A DNA stretch of 64,000 nucleotides, from contig NZ_LMKM01000012.1 of NCBI RefSeq assembly GCF_001421515.1, positions 145,588-209,587 on the forward strand. Direction: 5' to 3'. Source of the stretch: Pedobacter sp. Leaf216. Its GTDB lineage: Bacteria > Bacteroidota > Bacteroidia > Sphingobacteriales > Sphingobacteriaceae. The position numbers and the translations under genes were made by a program. Numbering within the stretch: the stretch's first letter is position 1; each line of letters begins with the position of its first letter. Below, in pieces: positions 37,429 to 46,147 of this stretch. Under the pieces are notes generated by a model. The model saw only the letters and a program-made list of their open reading frames with translations, was not told the DNA's origin and searched no databases.

Positions 37429-37796
37429 ACTGATATCGTCTTAAAATTCTCATCCTTAATTCATTACAAAGGCAAAAATCGTTATTAATTGAATGTTGTC
37501 TAAAACTTAACAATAATTATCCCTTATAATTAACAAGGCAATAGAACCTAGATCATTACCTTAATTTCTTAATGGTCAAACTTAGTTTCTTGAGTACATC
37601 TTAGCAAAATACCTCGCTTTAACGCCTGCTTCTATATTTATAAATCTTCATATCTGATTGATTCATTGATCAGCCGTTTCTATCATTCACATTCCTGGTT
37701 TTCATTTGTGTAAAACGATTGCAACACGCCATATTGTGTAAAGAAAAAAATCTTATATTAAAATACTAAAAAAATAGCGAAATTTAGCTATTCTAC
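37429..37796. other. Intergenic region between response regulator and dinB
   Basis: In these 368 AT-rich bases I see no gene, no strong hairpin and no clear repeat. TGTGTAAA occurs twice near 37707 and 37735 shortly before dinB, but I could not tie it to a known operator. Confidence 0.4.
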
Positions 37797-38897
37797 ATGC
37801 CCGATGAAACCTCAATAGCGTTAAGAAAGATAATCCACATTGATATGGATGCTTTTTATGCATCTGTAGAGCAGCGCGATTTCCCCGAATACCGAGGTAA
37901 ACCACTCGTAGTTGGCGGTAAACCCGATAGTAGAGGAGTGGTATCTACAGCCAGTTATGAAGCCCGCCAATACGGAATCCGTTCAGCAATGCCATCAAGC
38001 AAGGCTTATCAGCTCTGTCCATCGGCCATTTTTGTATATCCGCGGTTTGATGCATATACTACTGCCTCTAAAGCCATTAGAGAAATTTTTAGTCGTTATA
38101 CAGATCTTATCGAACCTTTATCACTAGATGAGGCCTACCTCGATGTTACCGTAGATAAATTGGGAATTGGCTCTGCAATCGACATTGCACAATCGATTAA
38201 AGATGCAATTAAAAATGAGTTAAATTTAACAGCTTCGGCAGGGGTATCTACCAATAAATTTGTGGCTAAAGTAGCGTCTGACATGAATAAACCCGATGGC
38301 TTAACGTTTATTGGTCCTTCGAAAATTAAGGCTTTTATGGAGAAACTCCCCGTTGAAAAGTTTTTCGGAGTAGGCAAGGTTACGGCAGCAAAAATGAAAG
38401 CCATGCAGATTAATACTGGAGCGGATTTAAAAAAATTAACGGAATCGCAACTGGTTGCTCAATTCGGAAAATCAGGGCGGTTTTATTATAAAATAGTGCG
38501 TGGCATTGATGAACGCCCGGTTAGGGCAAACCGCGAAGCCAAATCTGTAGGTGCCGAAGATACCTTTTCGGAAGATACCAACGAAGATTCGGTAATGCAC
38601 GACCTATTGAAGCAAATTAGCGAAACGGTGGCCACCCGACTAGAAAAACACCAGCTGAGTGGCAAAACAGTTACCTTAAAAATTAAATTTGCTGATTTTA
38701 AGCTCATTACTCGCAGTCGCTCTTTTGCTACCCCAATAAATAAAGCAGAAGTGATTTACGCCGAAGCCATTAAACTTTTAGATGAAGCGGCAATTGGCAC
38801 AACACAGGTAAGGCTTTTAGGAATAACTTTATCAAGGTTTTATGATGATGTAGTGATCGAAAAACCTGAAGATAATCAGCTGGAGTTTGAGTTTTAA
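37797..38897 (+). CDS. dinB: DNA polymerase IV (Y-family translesion polymerase)
   Basis: The 366-residue protein has the Y-family palm motifs IIHIDMDAFYASVE (Asp16 and Asp18) and SLDEAYLDV (Asp111, Glu112), which bind the catalytic metals. The thumb helix-hairpin-helix segment (FFGVGKVTAAKM) and the little-finger domain (about 245-350) follow. The C-terminal tail QLEFEF resembles a sliding-clamp-binding motif. It copies past DNA lesions with low fidelity. It stands alone, with a short non-coding stretch before it. Confidence 0.97.
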   Translation: MPDETSIALRKIIHIDMDAFYASVEQRDFPEYRGKPLVVGGKPDSRGVVSTASYEARQYGIRSAMPSSKAYQLCPSAIFVYPRFDAYTTASKAIREIFSRYTDLIEPLSLDEAYLDVTVDKLGIGSAIDIAQSIKDAIKNELNLTASAGVSTNKFVAKVASDMNKPDGLTFIGPSKIKAFMEKLPVEKFFGVGKVTAAKMKAMQINTGADLKKLTESQLVAQFGKSGRFYYKIVRGIDERPVRANREAKSVGAEDTFSEDTNEDSVMHDLLKQISETVATRLEKHQLSGKTVTLKIKFADFKLITRSRSFATPINKAEVIYAEAIKLLDEAAIGTTQVRLLGITLSRFYDDVVIEKPEDNQLEFEF

Positions 38898-38919
38898 AAA
38901 TACTTTTTGCCATTGTATA

Positions 38920-39346
38920 TCGGTGAGACACCAACCGATAGGTCAATCGAAAAACAGTGTCACCTTGAGCGTAGTAGAAGGGCATAGCCAAATGGACAGG
39001 AATAATTACACAATCTTTATTTTTTGGAGCGCAAGGCGTGTACATAATAATACGTTTCCTCCCGTTTTGCGCTTTTACGCTTCGCTGCCTCGTACCTCGT
39101 TGCTGCAGGGTAACGCTTCAACCGGGGCTAAATGGCCAGAATAGCATTCCATTTTGAGGGTTGCAGGGAGTAAAGCTATTGTTTAGCTTGGTTATTTCGG
39201 TCGGTGAGACACCGACCGATAGGTCAAATAATAAATATCTCCTGCTTTATACAACAACATTAATTTCGGAAGATGAGACTCCAAACAAGAGTATAGCCCA
39301 GCATTAATATATAGAATTATCTATGCGGTCTGTGGGGACACAGACC
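38920..39346. repeat. Intergenic block with GGTC-GTG palindromes and a GC-richer segment
   Basis: Three hairpins of the same family as at 20805-21192 occur: a decayed TCGGTGAGACACCAACCGA (38920-38938), CGGTCGGTG-AGA-CACCGACCG (39198-39218, perfect) and GGTCTGTG-GGGA-CACAGACC (39327-39346, perfect). Two copies carry the same downstream ATAGGTCAA. Between them, about 39010-39140 is richer in G+C (around TGCGCTTTTACGCTTCGCTG) and looks like another interspersed element. No protein gene is supported here. Confidence 0.8.
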
Positions 39347-39353
39347 ATGGGAA

Positions 39354-39392
39354 CAAAAACAAAAAGGTTCTACAAATTAATGCAGAACCTTT
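39354..39392 (-). terminator. Terminator of the DUF4965 gene
   Basis: On the minus strand AAAGGTTCT pairs with AGAACCTTT around a 12-nt loop and is followed by TTGTTTTTG. It lies 23 bp after the stop codon. Confidence 0.78.
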
Positions 39393-39414
39393 GATTGTTA
39401 ATTTATAGGTAATC

Positions 39415-41889
39415 TTATTTGCCAGCTAATTTATCGGCAAGCATTTTCATATAAAAACCGCCTACAACACTACGGGCTTTAAAATTATCACGTATACCGG
39501 TATTTGAATCATAAAAATCATTAAGCGGCACTCTCGAATCGGTTTCAATGGCATGTTTGTAAACTGGATGTACCAAGGCTTCGAATTCTTTTTGTGTTGG
39601 GGCGAAAGTAGCTGTCCACAAAATCCAATCGTTTTTTGTATATGCTTTTCTGCTATCCAACGGAATGCCATACCTGTTTTGTTTGGTTAGGTAATATTTG
39701 GTTTCGGTATCGTAGATTTTCTGAGGAAACAGATTTAAATTTAAAACCTTATCCCAAACCAGGTTATATTTTTGGCTCCAGGTATCTTTATTGTCGAAAG
39801 TTAAAGCATAGTGATCGCCTGCATCAGCCATATCAATCCATTTTGGCACCATACTTTCAGCAATTGCACGGTATTTTTTAGCCACATCATCATAACCCAA
39901 TGTTTTAGCCATTTGTGCATAACAGGCAATACCCACAATCGCTTTTACCGATAAATTGGCATTACGGGCAAGGTGACCGGCAAAATCATCGGTACAAAGC
40001 TGCGTTTTCGGATCTAAACCTTCTTTTGTTAAATAATCAACCCAGGTGGTTAATGTTTTCCAGTGCGCTTTTGCATAATTAGCATTTCCTTGCGCTTTTG
40101 CAATGGCGGCAGTTAAAATAATCATGTTACCCGATTCTTCCACAGGCATTGGCTCGCCATAAGTTTGTCCGTTTGCCAATGGATATGTACCTAAATCATG
40201 AGCTGCCCATGGATGAGGATATTTCCCGCTTTCGCTGAAATAAAAAATTCCGTTCAACATGCCCTGTAACAATTCTGGCTTATATATCAGGTATAATGGT
40301 GCTGATGGGTAAGTTACATCAACAGTATTGATAAAACCACCACTGTTGTTTTCTTTTGATAACCATAAAATTTCACCTTGCTGACTTTTAACCAAAGTAT
40401 GTGCTGCAATGCTCTGGCGATAGCCTAAAACACATAAATCTGCATATTCTTTGCCACCTGATTTTAATGCATCGGCATATAAAGTTTTGTTAAAAGCTTC
40501 GCATTTCTGAATCACATTTTTGTATTCATCTGCTGCAGCAGTTAATTGTGCTTCTATGGTTTCTTTACCTGAGGTGTTCCACCATGGCCTTAAATTTTTA
40601 TTAAAATACTGAACTGAATAAATTTCATCGTAGCCCAATTCTACATATTTTTCTACAGGGGCCTTGCCTACCGCACCGAAAGGAACAATTGTATTTAGAG
40701 CCAGCATTTTGCCCTGCTTAGCTGTTGAAGCAGAATTGCCTTTTCTAAAAGCATCTGATGCATCTTTTTCTGCGGTTACAAATTGTATTGCATTACTTGC
40801 TTTTGGTGCAGCTACATAAAAGTAACCCCAATCAATACGCATATCATCACTTGCTTTTTGTAGAATCGGCTGTTCTACTGTACCTGTTTTTAGCACCGAT
40901 AACTTGGCGGTACTGTATTTGCTTGCGGTAACTTCTTGCGTAGGACGGTAAACGGCAATATTTGATGATGCACTTAGCAAAACTTTTACCTGGTGCGTTT
41001 TACCATCATTGGCTTTTACCTGGTAAGAAACATAAGAAACCGGACGGGCAAACAAGCCCAAATCTTGCATTAATAATGGCGAAGTAAAGGTTAATTTAAG
41101 ATCTATTTTACCACAAGTAAAGTTATAAATGGTTTGTGTAGCGTTAATATCGACACTTTTTTGCTTTGCAACCTGCACCTTTTCGGCATTATCTTTCAGT
41201 TTTTCAACCAAGCCAAAATCAAGAAAACGGCCTCCAGCGGTATTTAATAAGTGGATGGCGATTACGTTTGAACCTGCTTTTAATGTGCTTTTATCACCAT
41301 TGCTTAAAGCGATATATTGGAAACTGTTTGTCCACCCTTCTTTGTTATAAATTTTTTTCCCGTTTAAGTAAACTTCAATGTTATCATCGTGGTTTATTTT
41401 TAGAAAAAGTTCATTTATAGATGCTGGATTGGCAACATTAAAGGTTCTTCGTACCCAGATATCATGAGATTTCCACAGGGTTTTAACATTCTTTGCATCA
41501 TCGCCAATGGGTGCTGCACCGGTTTGCCAGTTGCTTGCAGTATATTGCTCAGCTTTCCAATCGCCCTGAGGTTCTGTTTCAGTATATTTTACTTCATATC
41601 CTTTTTCATCAGAAGCGGGTACAACAGTTTTGTAAGTAGTGGTTTCTTTACCTAAAAAACGATAAATATTACCATCAACGTTAATCATACCCAATAGAGA
41701 ATGATCGGCACCTGTCCAGTGTTGCGTAGCAGATTCATTTAATTTTTCGGTGGTAGACCAGATACTGAAATAGGTATTGTGCGTGATTAAGGGATAAGCC
41801 GGGGCTTTTCGCTCCTGTGCCTTAAGCAAACTGCCAATAAACATGCAGCCCAGTATGCCTATGCGTTTAAAAGTGTTGATTTTGTTCAT
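39415..41889 (-). CDS. Secreted glutaminase-family protein (DUF4964/DUF5127/DUF4965/DUF1793) with galactose-binding-like insert
   Basis: The 824-residue protein has a signal peptide (cleaved after LLKAQ, residue 25) and begins APAYPLITHNTYFSIWSTT, typical of the family that includes fungal glutaminase A. Residues of about 105-225 form a galactose-binding-like insert (DIWVRRTFNV, DNIEVYLNGKKIY). The C-terminal half is an (alpha/alpha) barrel-like DUF4965/DUF1793 region with HPWAAHDLGTYPLANGQTYG. Family members have been called glutaminases, but many Bacteroidota homologues sit in glycan loci and their substrates are unknown. It shares an identical 19-bp site with the double susCD operon, which suggests a common function. 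Confidence 0.85.
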   Translation of the reverse strand: MNKINTFKRIGILGCMFIGSLLKAQERKAPAYPLITHNTYFSIWSTTEKLNESATQHWTGADHSLLGMINVDGNIYRFLGKETTTYKTVVPASDEKGYEVKYTETEPQGDWKAEQYTASNWQTGAAPIGDDAKNVKTLWKSHDIWVRRTFNVANPASINELFLKINHDDNIEVYLNGKKIYNKEGWTNSFQYIALSNGDKSTLKAGSNVIAIHLLNTAGGRFLDFGLVEKLKDNAEKVQVAKQKSVDINATQTIYNFTCGKIDLKLTFTSPLLMQDLGLFARPVSYVSYQVKANDGKTHQVKVLLSASSNIAVYRPTQEVTASKYSTAKLSVLKTGTVEQPILQKASDDMRIDWGYFYVAAPKASNAIQFVTAEKDASDAFRKGNSASTAKQGKMLALNTIVPFGAVGKAPVEKYVELGYDEIYSVQYFNKNLRPWWNTSGKETIEAQLTAAADEYKNVIQKCEAFNKTLYADALKSGGKEYADLCVLGYRQSIAAHTLVKSQQGEILWLSKENNSGGFINTVDVTYPSAPLYLIYKPELLQGMLNGIFYFSESGKYPHPWAAHDLGTYPLANGQTYGEPMPVEESGNMIILTAAIAKAQGNANYAKAHWKTLTTWVDYLTKEGLDPKTQLCTDDFAGHLARNANLSVKAIVGIACYAQMAKTLGYDDVAKKYRAIAESMVPKWIDMADAGDHYALTFDNKDTWSQKYNLVWDKVLNLNLFPQKIYDTETKYYLTKQNRYGIPLDSRKAYTKNDWILWTATFAPTQKEFEALVHPVYKHAIETDSRVPLNDFYDSNTGIRDNFKARSVVGGFYMKMLADKLAGK

Positions 41890-41941
41890 AATTTGTGTGT
41901 GTATTGAAATCTGATATTATATTCCGGTTAGATTTTAACTA

Positions 41942-41960
41942 TAGTTAAACGTTTTACTAA
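41942..41960. promoter_or_regulatory. LacI-like operator TAGTTAAACGTTTTACTAA upstream of the DUF4965 gene
   Basis: This 19-bp imperfect palindrome with an AACGTT core lies 53 bp upstream of the DUF4965 start and is identical to a site at 60453-60471 upstream of the double susCD operon. Two identical 19-mers in matching positions are unlikely by chance. Confidence 0.7.
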
Positions 41961-41998
41961 AGTATAAAATATAATTAACTTTTGAGCGTAAACTGAAA

Positions 41999-42027
41999 TT
42001 TTTAATTGTCACTTAGACAATTAAAAA
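41999..42027. repeat. Perfect 12-bp inverted repeat
   Basis: TTTTTAATTGTC (41999-42010) pairs with GACAATTAAAAA (42016-42027) across a 5-nt loop. It lies between the operon's last gene and the DUF4965 promoter. It could be a second terminator or a protein-binding site. Confidence 0.5.
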
Positions 42028-42034
42028 TAAACTT

Positions 42035-42069
42035 CAAAAAAATACATGAAGTTTTTAAGCTCCATGTAT
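42035..42069 (-). terminator. Terminator of the double susCD operon
   Basis: On the minus strand ATACATG pairs with CATGTAT across a loop that can partly pair, followed by TTTTTTTG. It lies 31 bp after the last stop codon of the operon. Confidence 0.65.
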
Positions 42070-42100
42070 CTTTCAAATTGTGTATAAGTGCTAAAATGAA

Positions 42101-42934
42101 TTAGGGTTGTTTTTTATTGATTGTCCACTCAGATAGTTGGAAAACTCTACTTCCTCTGTTGGCTTTAATGTATAAACGATAGAATTTATAGGCTACAAAA
42201 TTGTCGAAATAATATCTTTTGGTTACATTTCTTTCGCCTTGATTTGGCCAAGGACAAGTGGTTACCGTATGTAAATCGGTATATTGGATGCCATCTAACG
42301 ATCCTTGCAAAATCCAATACCTTGGGTCTCTATCTTCGGCATCATTTCCTGAAGTTAGCGTATAAGCACCAACAACCTGTGGCGTTGCGAGTTCGAAAGT
42401 ACACCTCTGGGTACCATCAAAACCTGCTTGCAAAAATTTGGTTTTAATATCATTATCAACCAGTTTTTTCGATCCCTCATTAGAATCGGCACCTGCACCT
42501 GCTTCAAGGTTGACAGAATATTTACCGCCAATAGTTTGCATATAATTTTCGCCAATTTTGGTTGGATCGAAATTAGGATCTACAATATTTAACAAGACCT
42601 CTTTAGAAGCTGAATAACCTTGTCCGTTTCTGGTGGTTAAAGTAACCTTATATTTGCCTGGAAAACGATAAACATGTTTTGGATTAACTGCTACTGATGT
42701 ACTATCATCGCCAAATTGCCAAAGCAATGTTTTATAATTGGTAGAGCTTCCGGTAAACTGATATTCTAAAAACTTGGTTGGGCTTGCTACCGCGTAATCA
42801 AAACCTGCTGTAGGTTTAGGTTCATCCACTACCGGGATCACCTCTTCTGCATCCTTCTTACACTTTACTGTTGTAATTACAATAAGTATTAAAAGAGATA
42901 GAATACTGAATAATCTTTTTGTGTTATTTTTCAT
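42101..42934 (-). CDS. Surface lipoprotein with PKD domain and discoidin-like C-terminal domain
   Basis: The 277-residue protein has a lipoprotein signal ending TTVKC (about Cys25). A PKD-like Ig fold (about 40-118) shows LLWQFGDDSTS and HVYRFPGKYKVTL. Residues of about 135-275 form an F5/8-type (discoidin-like) domain that is clearly similar to the end of the fasciclin protein at 54391-55500: both have YTLTSxNDAxxRDP, then VAYKFYR and FQLxE. Such domains bind carbohydrate or lipid head groups. It is the last gene of the operon, and no enzyme motif is seen. Confidence 0.8.
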   Translation of the reverse strand: MKNNTKRLFSILSLLILIVITTVKCKKDAEEVIPVVDEPKPTAGFDYAVASPTKFLEYQFTGSSTNYKTLLWQFGDDSTSVAVNPKHVYRFPGKYKVTLTTRNGQGYSASKEVLLNIVDPNFDPTKIGENYMQTIGGKYSVNLEAGAGADSNEGSKKLVDNDIKTKFLQAGFDGTQRCTFELATPQVVGAYTLTSGNDAEDRDPRYWILQGSLDGIQYTDLHTVTTCPWPNQGERNVTKRYYFDNFVAYKFYRLYIKANRGSRVFQLSEWTINKKQP

Positions 42935-42947
42935 ATCTTATTAATAT

Positions 42948-44384
42948 TTAAGGTGTTGGAAATAATTGAGATTTTGGTATTACTCTTTTCGACAAGATAT
43001 CCGGTACTTCAATTTCTAAATAAGCTTGCTGCCCACCTACATTTTCACGGTGATGTGCCTCAATTGTATACCGTTTGCCGCGCTCTAAAAATATGGTGCC
43101 CTTACGTGTATCTTTATCCCATTGGGTGGTATAATCATTTACTAAGGCAACTCCGTTTACATATAATCTTGATCCATCATCCCAACGGGTTTGATAGAAG
43201 GTGTAAGTGCCACGTACCGGAGCCAAAAATTCACCTTTCCACCTGGTTGCAAAATTATCTCTGCTTAACTGCGTTCCGCTGGTATTTTTGACATTATCCG
43301 GCCATCCATCACCACTAAAGTTAATGGTTTCATCAACCCTTGTTACAAATGGTGCACGCCCGTCATCCGGATCCAATTGTGTATTGGTATAATATTTTGC
43401 AGTTAAACCAGTCCCGTTTCCGGTGATATAAGAATTGTTATCCAAATTTACATTCGGATCTATCACCACAATTAACTTGCTTTTTGTTGGATGAATTACG
43501 TGGTTTGTTGCATCGCTGATATTTAAAGCAAATGCAAATTTTTTATTTGCAACAATATTCGCATCAAATACAGGCCATGGGATCTGAAGCCTTACGGTTG
43601 CACTTGTTGCTCCTGTAGCAAATCGAACTAAAGTATCAAGTAAATAATCTTTCGCTGCCAGATGGATTGCATCCGCAGGTAAAGTTCCTCTTCCCACCAA
43701 AGTGGCAATGGTATCTATGTTCTCTTTGATTTTAACATTGAATGCTGTAGACGGCTGGTTTTCCAAACTTATTGTAAGCGGTATGGTTACTCCTGCCGGA
43801 CCTATAATGTACTTGCCTTGATAAACCACGGTATAAGTACCACCCCCATTTAAGCTTAAATAATGGATATCAGTTGGTTTTAACAACTCGGCAGTATTAA
43901 TTATCACTACAATAGTAGATTTACCCGCTGCAATTTTATTTCCTTTGCCCGGGGCCGAAAGTTTTAAGGCAAAAACAACCTTTTTACCATAATTACGTTC
44001 CAATACTGACCTGCGTACAATGGCAATACCCTCGCTGTTATCTGTTCCAAAGGCTACGTTGATTACGTTCGGATATTCTACTCCGGCTGATGGCATAAGT
44101 ATGCCATTCGTAATTGAACCATTTTTTATTAACTGGGTAACGGTATCGTTATTTAAAGTTAAACCAACCTGAAATGCTTCTTCTGCAATTCCTGTTAGGG
44201 AAATCTTGAAAGGGACTTTAACAAATTCATTGTCGATAGAAACATTTCCGGCTACAATGCCATCTCCTGTAATACTCCTGGTATTGGGATCGGGGAGTTT
44301 CAAATCCTCTACCTGTGATTTGCGGCAAGAATAAACACCAATGATGCTTAGGCTTACCAATGCGATGTATATAATTTTTTTCAT
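42948..44384 (-). CDS. Surface lipoprotein with DUF1735-like domains and PA14 domain
   Basis: The 478-residue protein has a lipoprotein signal (MKKIIYIALVSLSIIGVYS then Cys20). The N-terminal two thirds hold two all-beta repeats of DUF1735 type (GVEYPNVINVAFGTDNSEG is characteristic). Residues of about 325-475 form a PA14 domain (GLTAKYYTN, DNFATRWKGEF, YTFYQTRWDDGSRLYVNG), a glycan-binding beta-barrel fold. No catalytic motif is seen. It probably takes part in ligand capture on the cell surface. It is 30 bp from the previous gene. Confidence 0.82.
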   Translation of the reverse strand: MKKIIYIALVSLSIIGVYSCRKSQVEDLKLPDPNTRSITGDGIVAGNVSIDNEFVKVPFKISLTGIAEEAFQVGLTLNNDTVTQLIKNGSITNGILMPSAGVEYPNVINVAFGTDNSEGIAIVRRSVLERNYGKKVVFALKLSAPGKGNKIAAGKSTIVVIINTAELLKPTDIHYLSLNGGGTYTVVYQGKYIIGPAGVTIPLTISLENQPSTAFNVKIKENIDTIATLVGRGTLPADAIHLAAKDYLLDTLVRFATGATSATVRLQIPWPVFDANIVANKKFAFALNISDATNHVIHPTKSKLIVVIDPNVNLDNNSYITGNGTGLTAKYYTNTQLDPDDGRAPFVTRVDETINFSGDGWPDNVKNTSGTQLSRDNFATRWKGEFLAPVRGTYTFYQTRWDDGSRLYVNGVALVNDYTTQWDKDTRKGTIFLERGKRYTIEAHHRENVGGQQAYLEIEVPDILSKRVIPKSQLFPTP

Positions 44385-44413
44385 TTTATGATATGTTAAT
44401 TATCGAATAATCC

Positions 44414-46108
44414 TTACTGATCTAACCAAACTCGGCCATCTAACCTCCAAGATTGCTTATTGGCAATTTTTAACCAGTTTATAACCTGTGCTGGTATATC
44501 TGAAGTTTGCGGAACAAATATGGCCAGTGTTTCTGGTGCTGGCGGGCAGATTAAATCGTTAAAATTTTCCCAGGTATAAATTCCCTGAAATTTGAAATCA
44601 TGTGCCTGAGAACTCAAGTCGGCCATAATGTTACCGTTACCATCAGTTGCAGGCCAGTATCCTACCAAGAAATTAAAGTATGGATGGCTCTGATCAATAG
44701 AGGTTTGACAGGCATAATTACTGATCATTCCATCTGGAACAGAAAATTTAAAGAAACGGATATCACTTACATATACATCAGGCTCTCCATGGCCATTGCC
44801 GTTTAAATAACCTAATTTTAGGGAATTTGAGTTTGCTAATGAACCTGATCCGGTAATTTCTTCTTCATTATTAAAGCTACCGTTGGTATAGGTACGAACA
44901 AATCTTTGGCCATTACGCACCTCGATTTTAGCGGTTAAATTTGTCCATTTTCCTTTGCTAAAACTGCCTCCCCTACATTGATGGTAATCTCCATCCTTGG
45001 TACCTCTCCATTCGAAATACCAATAATCTTCTTCCAGATAAATTACCCAACCCACACTTGGGTGACCGCTAGACCACTCGTTACGTTTACCCAAAACACT
45101 TGGCCAGAAAAATTTTTCTTCATTCTTTTTAACCTTAAGCTCTATGGTTACTTTTGTGGTATCGTCTATATTGTAAACAGTCGCATCAACGCTATCAATT
45201 TGCGCCCTAACATCTTTCCCTTTAAAGCGGATTGTTTTACCTAGGTACCGGTTTCCGGTAAATGGCTTGGTAAGAATCCGTTTGCTATATGTTGGCGTAT
45301 AATAAATAACAAATGAGTTGGCTTTAGGCTGGCTAAAAATGGTTTGATCATCGGCATTTGGGGGCAAGGTAAACTGGCCGCCTGCACTTGATGCAATAAC
45401 AACCAACCATTGTTCATTATTGTAATTTGGTCGTTTTGTTAAAGCGGCCAAAATTTCACCTACCGAAGTATCGAATTTTTCGATAGCTGTTTTATAAGCC
45501 GGAAAAGAAATGTCGTACCCGGATGCTGCTCCTGCTGCATTAATCCCAGTAAAATGGCCCACAACAACAGTTGCTGTATCGCTGTTTAAGTTACTTATCA
45601 ATCCTGCTTTTACGGCATCATCATTTGCCACCAGGCTACTTACATCAGCTCCTGTTGTTAATGATTTAAATACAGTTGATGAAGTGTAGGTAACAATTTT
45701 ACTTTTTGCACTCGTTTCTTTAATTCTGTTAAAAATTATTGGATAATTCTGCAGGTCGTTATTGGTTAGCGCATCAGTTGTAACTTGATGTTTATCTTTT
45801 GAAACACCGGTTAACATATTGGCCCAATTGGTTGCATTTGCGGCTGCATCAAGGTCGCTTAACCCCACCCAACTGTAAATGGAGTGTGGTAAAATTGCAT
45901 CGATATTTGGTGTATTGGCATCTAAAACAGATTGGCCCCTTGCCCCATCAACAATTAAATAGAGCACCTTACGGTTTCCGTATTTTACAGTTGTGGTATC
46001 GTTGGCATTCTTATCTCCAATTGTTCTGTCGAACTCCTTATTACAAGAAAATATAGCCGTAGTGATTATTGCTGCGATTAAGCCAATCAATAATTTATAT
46101 TTTTTCAT
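44414..46108 (-). CDS. Lipoprotein with alkaline-phosphatase-like domain (metal ligands apparently lost) and LamG-like domain (DUF4983 type)
   Basis: From the ATG at 46108 the protein opens with a lipoprotein signal ending TTAIFSC. Residues of about 45-270 have the alkaline-phosphatase/nucleotide-pyrophosphatase fold: VDGAR carries the first metal Asp (Asp54), and ATNWANMLTGVSKDKH has Thr93 in the nucleophile place. In the two other metal motifs the usual Asp-x-x-Gly-His reads NAAGA (190-194) and the usual Ser-Asp-His-Gly reads SSAG (240-243), so Asp and His are replaced by Asn, Ala and Ser. This predicts a binding protein or a strongly altered enzyme. A concanavalin/LamG-like domain follows (about 320-480). 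Confidence 0.78.
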   Translation of the reverse strand: MKKYKLLIGLIAAIITTAIFSCNKEFDRTIGDKNANDTTTVKYGNRKVLYLIVDGARGQSVLDANTPNIDAILPHSIYSWVGLSDLDAAANATNWANMLTGVSKDKHQVTTDALTNNDLQNYPIIFNRIKETSAKSKIVTYTSSTVFKSLTTGADVSSLVANDDAVKAGLISNLNSDTATVVVGHFTGINAAGAASGYDISFPAYKTAIEKFDTSVGEILAALTKRPNYNNEQWLVVIASSAGGQFTLPPNADDQTIFSQPKANSFVIYYTPTYSKRILTKPFTGNRYLGKTIRFKGKDVRAQIDSVDATVYNIDDTTKVTIELKVKKNEEKFFWPSVLGKRNEWSSGHPSVGWVIYLEEDYWYFEWRGTKDGDYHQCRGGSFSKGKWTNLTAKIEVRNGQRFVRTYTNGSFNNEEEITGSGSLANSNSLKLGYLNGNGHGEPDVYVSDIRFFKFSVPDGMISNYACQTSIDQSHPYFNFLVGYWPATDGNGNIMADLSSQAHDFKFQGIYTWENFNDLICPPAPETLAIFVPQTSDIPAQVINWLKIANKQSWRLDGRVWLDQ

Positions 46109-46147
46109 CATACTCATCCTAATTTATATTTTGGTTAGCTTAATCTA

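Noticed and set aside
38770..39045. 91-codon minus-strand frame
   Set aside because: It overlaps the dinB end in antisense and a repeat region and shows no coding features.
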